64,000 bases of DNA from Corynebacterium endometrii (GTDB taxonomy: Bacteria > Actinomycetota > Actinomycetes > Mycobacteriales > Mycobacteriaceae): contig NZ_CP039247.1 in the NCBI RefSeq assembly GCF_004795735.1, positions 2,170,001 through 2,234,000 on the forward strand. The letters are read 5' to 3'. The translations under genes were made by a program, and so were the position numbers. Shown piece by piece: positions 28,101-36,874 of the stretch. Every line of letters starts with the position of its first letter. The stretch's first letter is position 1. The notes beneath the pieces were generated by a model. That model saw only the letters and a list, made by a program, of their open reading frames with translations, ran no database searches and was not told the DNA's origin.

Positions 28101-29110
28101 ACGTGGAAATCTCTACCGCGGTGATGGTGCCCGTCCTCACGGAGGTCAAGGATGGCGCATTTCTTGCCGATGACACCCTGGTTGGCGGTTACGAACTCGG
28201 CGGCGGTTGGCTGCTAGCCGGCCAGGCCAAGGTGGGCAAGCGCTCATTCGTGGGCAACTCCGGAATCGTGGGTGCCGGGCGCAAGCTGGCTAAAAATTCG
28301 CTGGTGGCGGTGCTGTCTTCCACCCCGCGCAAGACCAAGGGCGGCACCAACTGGTGGGGTTCCCCACCGGAGCGCATGCGCCGCGTCGAGGCCCACGTGG
28401 ACGGCCTCTCCGGCGAGGCGTTGACCTACCATCCCGGCCGCCGGGTCAAGGTGCTGCGCGCTGTGGTTGAGACCATGCGCCTGCTCGCGCCCATGACCTC
28501 TGCGATGCTCCTAGCCTTCGCCCTTGGCCTGATTTACCTTGCGGTTTCGCACCTCGGCGTGGGCGCCGGCTTCCTGTTGGGCGGGGTCATCCTCATGCTG
28601 ACCGGCGCCCTGGCCATGGCCATTACCATCGCGGTGAAGTGGGTCTGCGTGGGCAGGCACCGCGCCGGCGATCATCCCCTGTGGTCCCCGTTTGTCTGGC
28701 TCAACGAGCTGCAGGACACCTTCGTGGAATCCGTGGCCACGCCGTGGTTTTTCACACACACCTTAGGCGATGCGCCACTAAACCTGGCGCTGCGCGCCCT
28801 GGGCGTTAAGGTTGGCCGCGGGGCGTGGATTGAGACCTACTGGTTCCCGGAGACTGACCTGTGCTTCGTGGGTGACGGCGCCTCCGTGGGCCCCGGCACC
28901 GTGGTGCAAACGCACCTGTTCCAGGACCGGGTCATGAGCCTGGACGCCGTGACCATAGGGCGCGGCGCAACGCTCGCCGCCCACTCCGTGGCGCTGCCGG
29001 CCTCCCGCATCAACGATGGCGCCACCGTAGCACCCGGTTCCCTGGTAATGCGCGGCGACCAGGTCCCGCCGCACACGGGGTGGCAGGGCAACCCCATCGA
29101 GCCTCGCTAG
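25139..29110 (+). CDS. Pls/PosA-type membrane non-ribosomal peptide synthetase
   Basis: 1323 residues. An adenylation domain (about 55-525) has A3 FTSGSTGKPKG (186-196), A5 NTYGPTEATV, A7 YRTGD, A8 GRVDDQVKIGGRRIELGE and the A10 lysine K518. A carrier domain follows with DFFSLGGTSL and phosphopantetheine Ser571. There is no condensation or thioesterase domain. Instead, three membrane-helix pairs (about 638-688, 871-925, 1119-1170) alternate with three soluble beta-helix/acyltransferase-like domains (about 740-850, 975-1080, 1215-1323), the layout of epsilon-poly-lysine synthetase. Alignment to GrsA by eye gives the pocket D239 A240 E243 S282 I303 G305 T327 V335 V336 K518, close to lysine codes I recall. 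The product may be a poly- or oligo-basic amino acid. A RBS-like AAGGGG precedes the ATG. Confidence 0.88.
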   Translation: MNQPVTGAQDCAGKHSLAATPAELAAEEAAYRAQPGAGIIHVPEQYLLGDQAPAPRTLWDIIRDTARRFPEAAAIDDGEILTYEELIADVETLADNLRSLGVRRGDRVGIRMTSGQRNLYLAILATIAAGAAYVPVDADDPQERADMVFGEAGINAVFTDDGFRMLKPSTGPAGEPTLEDHAWIIFTSGSTGKPKGVAVSHRSAAAFVDAEAQMFLANHPSGPLGPEDRVLAGLSVAFDASCEEMWLAWGHGACLVPAPRSLVRSGMDLGPWLIRRDITVVSTVPTLAGLWPAEALDNIRLLIVGGEACSQELVDRLATPEREMWNTYGPTEATVVACGQQLRPGAPVSIGLPLCGWDLVVVDSEGFPVQLGQVGELVIGGVGLAEYLDEGKDAEKYAPLTSMGWQRAYRTGDHVRLEEDGLYFVGRVDDQVKIGGRRIELGEVEANVAALANVYNSAVAVQKTPGGESVLVGYVSLEDEAVGFDHEAASARLAETMPAALLPRICVLEELPVRTSGKVDKAALPWPLPGIGVEADGLNETEAWLAELWVDVLGISVHDDNADFFSLGGTSLAAATLVGRIRERYPTIAVRDLYDRPRLGSLAELIDADTRPAAEKAEPRRVEPVPARARVCQVMIQIPTMTVAATSWVTWLLTVSNIAAASGVDWAVTTPWWLIFVLIVLFCTPIGRIPLGACGARVLTHGITPGEYRRGGVAHLRLWAAERWADATGSRSIAGATWVNYYARILGIQIGKGVDFHTLPPVTGLLTVGDYASIEPEVDLSGYWLDGDILRVGAIEIGEGARIGARSTLLPGARVGANAHVEAGSTVTAAKKVKDGQRWSGSPAQKVGRSKHRFPDHPPARRAWWVPIYGVTSALLAAQPFIAVLVGVLVTVGLVAGTGGNAFIGAVLFAPLGALVSFIFYAAQTWLGVRMLSIGLQPGVTPVRSFNGWRIWAIERLMDEARTQLFPIYASQLTPHWFRSLGATIGKDVEISTAVMVPVLTEVKDGAFLADDTLVGGYELGGGWLLAGQAKVGKRSFVGNSGIVGAGRKLAKNSLVAVLSSTPRKTKGGTNWWGSPPERMRRVEAHVDGLSGEALTYHPGRRVKVLRAVVETMRLLAPMTSAMLLAFALGLIYLAVSHLGVGAGFLLGGVILMLTGALAMAITIAVKWVCVGRHRAGDHPLWSPFVWLNELQDTFVESVATPWFFTHTLGDAPLNLALRALGVKVGRGAWIETYWFPETDLCFVGDGASVGPGTVVQTHLFQDRVMSLDAVTIGRGATLAAHSVALPASRINDGATVAPGSLVMRGDQVPPHTGWQGNPIEPR

Positions 29111-29163
29111 AAGCAGCCTCCTGCCCTGGGGTCATCAATTAACTCGCCTCACCCAAATCTAGA

Positions 29164-29199
29164 AAGACCCAGCCCCCTGTATCCAGGGGGCTGGGTCTT
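29164..29199. terminator. Bidirectional terminator between pls-type gene and ppk2
   Basis: A perfect 15-bp stem (AAGACCCAGCCCCCT with its complement) and a 6-base loop. It is followed leftward by TTTCT; the rightward side lacks a T-run. It lies between two convergent genes and probably serves both. Confidence 0.85.
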
Positions 29200-29266
29200 C
29201 AACGCTAGCGACGACGCTGCTAGCGCCTCACTAGTAGAGCCTCAATGCGCGGGCCAACGCTGGTAT

Positions 29267-30166
29267 TCAGTCACCAATTTCGTCCCGGCCACGCTTGACG
29301 ATGCTGTCATCCGGCTCACCAACCACGGAGTGGTCCTTGTTGGTGTATTCAAACTTGGACAGAACGTAGCGCATCGCATTGATGCGGGCGCGCTTCTTAT
29401 CGTTGGATTTAATGGTGATCCAAGGGGACTCATCCGTATCCGTGTAGCGGAACTGCTCCTCCTTGGCGCGGGTGTAATCATCCCACTTGTCCAGGGAGGC
29501 CAGGTCCATTGGGGACAGCTTCCACTGGCGTACCGGGTCAATCTGGCGGATGGCGAAGCGGGTGCGCTGCTCCTTGCGGGTAACGGAGAACCACAGCTTG
29601 GTCAGGGAGATACCGGAGCCCAAAAGCATGTTCTCCAGCATTGGCACCTCACGCAGGAACTCCGCGTGCTGGGACTCCGTGCAAAAGCCCATGACGCGCT
29701 CGACGCCGGAGCGGTTGTACCAGGAACGGTCAAAGAAGACGATTTCTCCGCCGGCCGGGAAGTGCTGAATGTAGCGCTGGAAGTACCACGAGGTGGATTC
29801 GCGCGGGGACGGCTTTTCAAGGGCTACCGTGCGCGCACCGCGGGGGTTGAGGTGCTCATTGAAGCGCTTGATGGTGCCGCCCTTGCCGGCTGCGTCGCGG
29901 CCTTCGAAGAGGATGATGTGGCGCTGGCCGGTTTCCTTGGTCCAGTTCTGCCACTTCAGCAGCTCGATCTGCAGCGCGCGCTTGGTGGTTTCATACTCAT
30001 CACGAGTCATCCGCTCGTCATAAGGATAGTTCTCACGCCACGTCTCTACCGGGGAACCATCTGGAAGGATGAGGGCCGGATCATCCTCGTCGGAGTCATC
30101 AACCACGTAACCTTCGGTTTTGGCCAGGTCGATTACTGGCAGCTCGTCGTCTTTAATATCAGCCAT
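29267..30166 (-). CDS. ppk2: Polyphosphate kinase 2
   Basis: 299 residues; PPK2 transfers phosphate between polyphosphate and nucleoside diphosphates. The Walker A loop is FEGRDAAGKGGTIKRF, the Walker B/lid segment VFFDRSWYNRSGVERVMGF, and the C-terminal SPWITIKSNDKKRARINAMRYVL (in part) is typical. ATG 30166 (MADIKDDELP) is preferred over an upstream frame start at 30217, because the extension is unlike the family. The upstream leader shows no ribosome box. In C. glutamicum a ppk2 gene lies near porA/porH, which fits this order. Confidence 0.93.
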   Translation of the reverse strand: MADIKDDELPVIDLAKTEGYVVDDSDEDDPALILPDGSPVETWRENYPYDERMTRDEYETTKRALQIELLKWQNWTKETGQRHIILFEGRDAAGKGGTIKRFNEHLNPRGARTVALEKPSPRESTSWYFQRYIQHFPAGGEIVFFDRSWYNRSGVERVMGFCTESQHAEFLREVPMLENMLLGSGISLTKLWFSVTRKEQRTRFAIRQIDPVRQWKLSPMDLASLDKWDDYTRAKEEQFRYTDTDESPWITIKSNDKKRARINAMRYVLSKFEYTNKDHSVVGEPDDSIVKRGRDEIGD

Positions 30167-30504
30167 GCGATCAAGTTTAGTCCCCACCCCCGTTTTAGTC
30201 CTGCCAATGCACCACACCCGGAGAAAATCACCCCCAAGTGCGCACTAATCCACTTTCTCCGCAGGTCATGGCGCAAAAGACCCCCGCCACTTCACGCGGG
30301 TTTCCCCTTCACACAGCGGGCCACACCTACTCACCTAGGCCCGCCCGCCCGAAGGCCACGCCACCTCAACGCCGAAGTTCATAGGGAACCACACTCCGAT
30401 GCATCGAACAACCACCCAACCACTGCGCCCCAAAGAAAACGCGATGAGCCCCGTCCACGAAGGACGGGGCTCATGGCGTATTAGCGCTTAAACGCTAGCT
30501 GCTC
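30167..30504. other. Intergenic region ppk2 to porA
   Basis: 338 bases with the ppk2 promoter region and the porin terminator. GCGGGCC / GGCCCGC (30316-30322 and 30338-30344) is an inverted repeat of unknown meaning. No gene is supported. Confidence 0.4.
30444..30474 (-). terminator. Terminator of the porH-porA transcript
   Basis: A perfect 13-bp stem (ATGAGCCCCGTCC) with a 5-base loop; read leftward it is followed by CGCGTTTTCTTT. It lies just downstream of porA. Confidence 0.88.
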
Positions 30505-30660
30505 TTAGAGCAGGCCCAGAAGGGAGTTGACGTAGCCAGCGAGGTCGGAGAGATTGGTCAGCAGACCGAAGATCTCGCCGATCAGGCCCTCGGAGGACAA
30601 ATCTACCCAGTTTTCGATGTTCTCGAATGCAGTGGTGGTGTTTTCGGTGGTGGTATCCAT
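30505..30660 (-). CDS. porA: PorA-like small outer-membrane porin subunit
   Basis: 51 residues, too short for usual gene finders. It begins MDTTTENTTT and ends LAGYVNSLLGLL. There is no signal peptide; the core ENIENWVDLSSEGLIGEIFGLL can form an amphipathic helix and resembles the pattern of C. glutamicum PorA (SGLIG...F..L, ending in LIGLL). PorA and PorH form a hetero-oligomeric channel in the mycolic-acid outer membrane and are O-mycoloylated in C. glutamicum; the Ser/Thr-rich segments here could serve that. The RBS TAGGAGT lies before ATG 30660. It is the second gene of a porH-porA pair. Confidence 0.82.
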   Translation of the reverse strand: MDTTTENTTTAFENIENWVDLSSEGLIGEIFGLLTNLSDLAGYVNSLLGLL

Positions 30661-30731
30661 GGAATACTCCTAAGTCAGTGTTGGATTGTATTAGGGGTCG
30701 AGAATGTTACAGCTTCTAGTGCTGCGTTATC

Positions 30732-30974
30732 CTACTCGAAGATGGAAGAGGTCTGGTTAGCCCAATACTCACCATTGTTCAGCTGCGTCTTGTTATCCTC
30801 ACCCAGAACTGGAACTTCAGTAGATACACCGTCTACATCCTTAGTCTCGAATGCAGGCGCAAAGAAGTCCGCGAAGTCCTGAATGAACTTAGGGAAGCCC
30901 TGGAAAAGGCCAATTGCGTTGTCTACAAAGGTAGAGAAGTCATCAAGTGCAGCCTTTACTACAGCGATATCCAT
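30732..30974 (-). CDS. porH: PorH-like small outer-membrane porin subunit
   Basis: 80 residues without a signal peptide. The N-terminal half (MDIAVVKAALDDFSTFVDNA, then GLFQGFPKFIQDFADFFAPAF) is an amphipathic helix like C. glutamicum PorH. The C-terminal half is acidic and polar (KDVDGVSTEVPVLGEDNKTQLNN region), making it longer than the 57-residue C. glutamicum protein. A strong AAGGAG box precedes ATG 30974. It is the PorA partner of the cell-wall channel and lies next to groEL2 as in C. glutamicum. Confidence 0.82.
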   Translation of the reverse strand: MDIAVVKAALDDFSTFVDNAIGLFQGFPKFIQDFADFFAPAFETKDVDGVSTEVPVLGEDNKTQLNNGEYWANQTSSIFE

Positions 30975-31105
30975 ATTTACTCCTTAAGAGTGCCTGACAC
31001 TCCCTAGGAGGCCAGAGCTGTGAACTTGGTCTTGCAAACACCGCCACACAGTGGGGCGTCACAGGACATATTTTTACACATATTCCAGAATGTGCAACAG
31101 ACATT

Positions 31106-31124
31106 TTAGGGCAGCCTTACCTAA
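31106..31124. promoter_or_regulatory. DtxR-like iron box upstream of porH
   Basis: TTAGGGCAGCCTTACCTAA matches the corynebacterial DtxR operator (TTAGGTTAGCCTAACCTAA) at 16 of 19 positions, with both outer half-sites intact. It lies 132 bases upstream of the porH start in an AT-rich promoter-like stretch, implying iron-linked control of the porin operon. Confidence 0.6.
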
Positions 31125-31463
31125 AGCCGCGTAATTGAAAATGCCACCGGGGATCTCTCAGGAAAATTTTATATAGCTTTTCTTTAGAATAGAGTTTGCT
31201 TTATCCTATTTACGCCAGTGATGGCTGGACTGGCGGGCAATCAATTTGTTTCATGTTTGCTATCAATACCGTCGGTCTCAAATTTAACTGAGAAAATAAT
31301 GTCATTAAAGATTTCCGAATCTGTCCCCCTTGTGGGGGTGATTTTGGGGCTTGAGGGAGCTCGAGGCGGGGCGGTTGAGCGATAGTTTTTGGACATAACT
31401 AGCGGGGCGGCGTCGGCTGAAAGCGCAGTACGGCGCTGAATTCTGGGGCGGTCCGGGATCAAG

Positions 31464-31499
31464 TAAACCCGCCACAGCAAAAAGGCTGCAGCGGGTTTA
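31464..31499 (-). terminator. Terminator of groEL2
   Basis: TAAACCCGC pairs with GCGGGTTTA (9 bp); inside it, after a CA/CA internal loop, CAGC pairs with GCTG around AAAAAG. It lies 20 bases past the groEL2 stop. Confidence 0.75.
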
Positions 31500-31518
31500 A
31501 GCTAGCGCGGAGGGGCTA

Positions 31519-33249
<1,731 letters not shown>

Positions 33250-33275
33250 TCAGCCTCAACCATGAAAGAAAGATT

Positions 33276-33302
33276 CTGGCACTTGCCTCGTGCGAGTGCT
33301 AG
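33276..33302 (-). promoter_or_regulatory. CIRCE operator 1 (HrcA site) of groEL2
   Basis: CTGGCACTT, nine bases, then GAGTGCTAG fits the 9-9-9 CIRCE pattern (TTAGCACTC-N9-GAGTGCTAA), with the right arm 8/9. It is proximal to groEL2. Confidence 0.75.
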
Positions 33303-33309
33303 GACCATT

Positions 33310-33336
33310 CTGGCACTCGAGTAGGGCGAGTGCAAG
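33310..33336 (-). promoter_or_regulatory. CIRCE operator 2 (HrcA site) of groEL2
   Basis: CTGGCACTC, nine bases, then GAGTGCAAG: both GCACTC/GAGTGC cores are perfect. It overlaps a possible -35 (TTGCAC on the leftward strand). Confidence 0.78.
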
Positions 33337-33464
33337 ATTTTCCGCCTCGTGTGAGCAAAAGGCGCGCACCCTGTTAGCGATCAGGGCGGAACGCGCGGTG
33401 GGGGCGGTAAGGGTGGTAAGGGATAGTGGACTTCGGCGACCGCCGGTGCCTCTCATGCTATGGG

Positions 33465-33502
33465 ATGGGGATGCGGGTAGATTATGGGGATGCGGGTAGA
33501 TT
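33465..33502 (+). repeat. 19-bp perfect tandem duplication before M20 gene
   Basis: Two back-to-back copies of atggggatgcgggtagatt (33465-33483, 33484-33502). Each carries a TAGATT hexamer that could act as a -10 box, and the second copy ends 7 bases before ATG 33510. Confidence 0.9.
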
Positions 33503-33509
33503 GGGGAAC

Positions 33510-34853
33510 ATGACTTTTAGCATCGACACCGTCCGCAATGACCGCCCCCGCATCTTCGAACAGCTCAAGGAGATTGTGTCCTTTAACTCCGTGGGCAGCG
33601 ACCCGGCGCTAGCCGGAGAATGCACCGCCGCCGCCGAGTGGGTGCAAAAGGCCTTCGCCGAGGCCGGCGTGGAACTCGAGGCCATCAAGACCGTGGATGG
33701 ATCGCTAACGCTTATCGGCGAGCGCACCGGCGAAGAAGGGGCGCCAACGGTGCTGCTGTACTCCCACTATGACGTGGTGCCGGCCGGCAACCTGGACGCG
33801 TGGACCAATAGCCCGTTTGAACTGACCGAACGCGACGGGCGCTGGCACGGCCGCGGCGCGGCGGATTGCAAGGGCAACCTGGTCATGCACCTAGCCGCGC
33901 TGCGCGCGCTGGAGCAGCTGGGCGGGACCACCGCGACCATCAAGGTGCTCATCGAGGGCACCGAGGAGTGCGGCGGCGAGGGCCTGTCCACCCTTATTAA
34001 GGAGCGCCCGGAGCTCTTTGCCGCGGACGCCATCCTCATCGCCGACGCCGGCAACGTCGCCGTGGGCCAGCCAACCCTGACCACGGCGCTGCGCGGCGGC
34101 GCACAGATCAAGGTCACCATGCGCACGCTCGAGGCCGGCGTCCACTCCGGCCAGTTCGGCGGCGCGGCCCCGGACGCGGTCAAGGCCCTGATGCGCGCGC
34201 TGGATTCCCTGACCGATGAGCACGGCCGCACCGTCATCGACGGCGTGGACTGCGCCGGCACGTGGCCGGGGCTGGGCTATGACCGCGAGGCGTTCCGCGG
34301 GGACGCCCTCCTGCTGGAGGGCTCGGAGATCCTGGGCGAGGACGGCGATGAGATTGCGGACTTCCTCTGGGCCCGCCCGGCGCTGACCGTGACCGGTTTT
34401 TCCTCCACGCCGGTGGACAAGGCCGTCAACGCCATCCCGCCGGTGGCATCCGCCAACCTCAACCTGCGCGTGCCGGCGCACATGGACCCGGCCGAGGTAG
34501 CGGTCAAGGTGGAAGATCACATCCGCGCCCACACTCCTTGGGGCGCCCAGGTAGAGGTGGAAATCCGCGACGCCAACCGCGGCTTTACCGCTGACCCCAC
34601 CAAGCCGGCGGCACAGCTGCTCTCCCAGTGCCTGGCGGAAGCCTACGGCAAAGAGACCGTGCAGATGGGCATGGGCGGCTCTATCCCGCTGACCGTGGAG
34701 CTGCAGGAGGCCCACCCCGACGCGGAGATCGCGCTATTTGGCGTCGAGGAGCCAAAGGCCACCATCCACTCCCCCAACGAGTCCGTGGATCCGTCCGAGA
34801 TTGAGCACATCGCCATGACCGAGGCGCTGTTCCTCTCGCGCTTCGGGAAATAA
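33510..34853 (+). CDS. M20-family dipeptidase/aminoacyl hydrolase (copy 1)
   Basis: 447 residues, cytoplasmic. The di-zinc peptidase motifs are in order: YSHYDVVP (His86, Asp88), GRGAADCKGN (Asp119), EGTEECGGEG (catalytic Glu152 and metal Glu153), IADAGN, and the C-terminal TIHSPNESVD histidine. The lid/dimerisation domain covers about residues 190-350 (HSGQFGGAAPD). It likely cleaves dipeptides or N-acyl amino acids. ATG 33510 is preferred over upstream in-frame starts because it follows the repeat-borne GGGG box. It is paralogous to the next gene. Confidence 0.9.
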   Translation: MTFSIDTVRNDRPRIFEQLKEIVSFNSVGSDPALAGECTAAAEWVQKAFAEAGVELEAIKTVDGSLTLIGERTGEEGAPTVLLYSHYDVVPAGNLDAWTNSPFELTERDGRWHGRGAADCKGNLVMHLAALRALEQLGGTTATIKVLIEGTEECGGEGLSTLIKERPELFAADAILIADAGNVAVGQPTLTTALRGGAQIKVTMRTLEAGVHSGQFGGAAPDAVKALMRALDSLTDEHGRTVIDGVDCAGTWPGLGYDREAFRGDALLLEGSEILGEDGDEIADFLWARPALTVTGFSSTPVDKAVNAIPPVASANLNLRVPAHMDPAEVAVKVEDHIRAHTPWGAQVEVEIRDANRGFTADPTKPAAQLLSQCLAEAYGKETVQMGMGGSIPLTVELQEAHPDAEIALFGVEEPKATIHSPNESVDPSEIEHIAMTEALFLSRFGK

Positions 34854-34863
34854 GTCTTACGGG

Positions 34864-34923
34864 GTAAATCCGGGAGTTAAACCCGGGATTTACGACCGGG
34901 ATTTACGACCGGGATTTACGACC
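34864..34923. repeat. Hairpin with triple 13-bp repeat between M20 genes
   Basis: GTAAATCCGGG (34864-34874) pairs with CCCGGGATTTAC (34882-34893). The unit gggatttacgacc that begins in the right arm is then repeated three times without gap (34885-34897, 34898-34910, 34911-34923). It may terminate the first dipeptidase transcript. Confidence 0.85.
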
Positions 34924-34971
34924 GGGAGCAATGCGGGCCGGGCCGCGCGGTGATTCGCTACGGTAGTTACT

Positions 34972-36390
34972 ATGACTTCCGCTTCCTCCACTCCTTCTTC
35001 CACGCCCCAGGCGCCGGCGCTTGGGGCGCCGCTGGCCCGCATCTGGGATGACCTGGCGGCGATGGTCGCCTACCACTCCGTGCACGGGGATCCCGCCCTG
35101 CGCGCCGATTATGAGTCCAATGTGGACTGGATAGTCGGCGCTTTCTCACGCCTGGGCATTGAGCTGGAAAGGATAGAGTGCGTCGATGAGTCGGTGGCCC
35201 TCGTGGGGGCTAAGCCGGCGGTCAACGGCGCGCCGACGGTGCTTTTGTACGCGCACCATGACGTGGTCCCCGCCGGTGAGCGCGGCGAATGGGAGCAGGA
35301 TCCGCTCACGCTAACCCAGCGGACCCGCGAGGATGGTTCGGCCCGCTGGCACGGCCGCGGCACGGCTGACTGCAAGGGCAATATCGCCATGCACCTGGAG
35401 GCCCTGCGCCGGCTCGGCCCGCTGGACCGGGTGGATACCGGAATCAGGGTGCTCATCGAGGGCTCGGAGGAAAACGGCGGCGAGGGCCTGCACGATCTGC
35501 TGGCCAAGCGGCCGGAGTTGTTTGCCGCGGACGCCATCATCGTGGCGGATACGGGCAACGCGGCGCCGGGGCTGCCGTGCCTGGTGACGCTGCTTCGGGG
35601 CTCGGCACAGATCCGCGTGAGGTGCCAGACGCTGACCTCGCCGGCGCACTCGGGCAAGTTCGGCGGGGTGGCGCCGGATGCCACCGCGGCGCTGATGCGC
35701 ACGCTGGATTCCCTGCGCGATGAGGAGGGCCGCACGCGCATCGACGGCATCGACTGCACGGGCCACTGGCACGGCGCGGGCTACGACCCGGAGCGTTTCG
35801 CGTCCGACGCCGGCGTGGTCCAAGGCGGCGAGCTCATCGGCCACCCGGACGCAGAGGAGGTGGCGGACGCGGTCTGGGCCCGCCCGGCCGTGACCGTCAC
35901 CGGCTTTAGCTCCACGCCCGTCGAGGAGGCGGTCAACGCCGTGCCGGCCGAAGCCGCGGCCCAAGTCAACCTGCGCGTGCCGCCGCGCCTGAAGGACGAT
36001 GAGGGCCACAGGCTAAGCACCGAGGATGCCGCGCGGCTGCTCGCCGCCCACCTCCACGAGCACGTGCCGTGGGGCGCGCGCCTCGAGGTGGATATCCAGG
36101 ACACCTCGACCGGCTACCAGGCCGAGGCCGGCGGCCTTAACCTGCTGCGCGACTGCCTGACCGAGGCGTACGGCACCCCGGCGCGCGAAATTGGCACGGG
36201 CGGTTCCATCCCGCTGACCGTGGACCTGCACGAGGCCTTCCCGGAGGCGGCCATCGCGCTTTTGGGCGTGGCGGATACCTCAGCGGCCATCCACTCCCCC
36301 GACGAGTCCGTGGATCCGCAGGAAATTGTCCACATGGCCGAGGCGGAAGCCCTCTTCATCTCGCGCTACGGCCAAAAGCCGCGGGGTTAA
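34972..36390 (+). CDS. M20-family dipeptidase/aminoacyl hydrolase (copy 2)
   Basis: 472 residues with the same motif order as the gene before it: YAHHDVVP, GRGTADCKGN, EGSEENGGEG, VADTGN, SGKFGGVAPDA and AIHSPDESVD. The N-terminus carries an extra Ser/Thr/Pro-rich 25 residues. The two genes are clearly paralogues arising by tandem duplication but have diverged along the whole length; a second in-frame insert (LKDDEGHRLSTEDAARLL) lengthens the lid domain. Substrates may differ. ATG 34972; there is no strong ribosome box. Confidence 0.88.
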   Translation: MTSASSTPSSTPQAPALGAPLARIWDDLAAMVAYHSVHGDPALRADYESNVDWIVGAFSRLGIELERIECVDESVALVGAKPAVNGAPTVLLYAHHDVVPAGERGEWEQDPLTLTQRTREDGSARWHGRGTADCKGNIAMHLEALRRLGPLDRVDTGIRVLIEGSEENGGEGLHDLLAKRPELFAADAIIVADTGNAAPGLPCLVTLLRGSAQIRVRCQTLTSPAHSGKFGGVAPDATAALMRTLDSLRDEEGRTRIDGIDCTGHWHGAGYDPERFASDAGVVQGGELIGHPDAEEVADAVWARPAVTVTGFSSTPVEEAVNAVPAEAAAQVNLRVPPRLKDDEGHRLSTEDAARLLAAHLHEHVPWGARLEVDIQDTSTGYQAEAGGLNLLRDCLTEAYGTPAREIGTGGSIPLTVDLHEAFPEAAIALLGVADTSAAIHSPDESVDPQEIVHMAEAEALFISRYGQKPRG

Positions 36391-36874
36391 CGGGCTGAGC
36401 GCCCGGGCCGAAATGACCCTATATATAACGGAGCATTTCAAATAGTCCTTTAAAATTTGGGAGCGTGCTAGTACAGTGGCTTAATGTTGGCCGCGCCGCG
36501 ATAGCGCTGCCTCAACGCAGGGGATGCGGAAATTTTCGGCGCGATTGCGCGCCAGAATTTTCACGCCCATGCGTGTTTTCCAGTGAAACACCGTGACACG
36601 TAACTTCGGTCGGGACGCGTTTGCTCACCCCACCGCTTCCTCACCCGCGCGGGCCCCACGTGGCCGTCCGGGTACCGGGGTGCGGATCTGCAAACGGTTG
36701 CGGGCCCGGGGATTAAAAGCACATAAAGGTTCTGCCGCTGGGGGCAGCACGCACGTTGATGTAGCGAAGGAGTTGTTCTTCCTCAACGCACTTGAACGCG
36801 AGGGATGACACTCCCAGGCGTAGCCCAACCCTGCCCCACGTCCACCCTTCGCCCATGGGAGAGCGCTTACTATC
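36391..36874. other. Long control region upstream of the mrp operon
   Basis: 484 bases. The left part is AT-rich with a candidate promoter TTTAAA (36449-36454), 17 bases, TACAGT (36472-36477). GGCGCG-ATTG-CGCGCC (36538-36553) is a hairpin. The transcript leader would be about 390 bases, long enough for regulation, but no known riboswitch was recognised. A 71-codon frame at 36593-36808 is Arg/Pro/Gly-rich and is not called. Confidence 0.4.

Larger units (their letters stand above)
30975..31518. other. Intergenic control region of porH, downstream of groEL2
   Basis: About 490 bases between porH and the groEL2 terminator, of which 31060-31320 is much more AT-rich than the surroundings. It holds the DtxR-like box, an inverted repeat CACAT-N8-ATGTG (31077-31094) and probably the porH promoter. 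A 79-codon leftward frame at 31241-31480 is not supported as a gene. The porH leader would be long if transcription starts near the box. Confidence 0.45.

Noticed and set aside
31241..31480. 79-codon leftward frame downstream of groEL2
   Set aside because: It spans an AT-shifted non-coding stretch, has no ribosome site and no recognisable protein.
33465..34923. CRISPR array from the direct repeats near the M20 genes
   Set aside because: The repeats are tandem without spacers, with two or three copies only, and no cas genes are present.
36593..36808. 71-codon frame upstream of mrpA
   Set aside because: Arg/Pro/Gly-rich, weak start context, and it crosses a hairpin-rich leader; better explained as a long 5' region.
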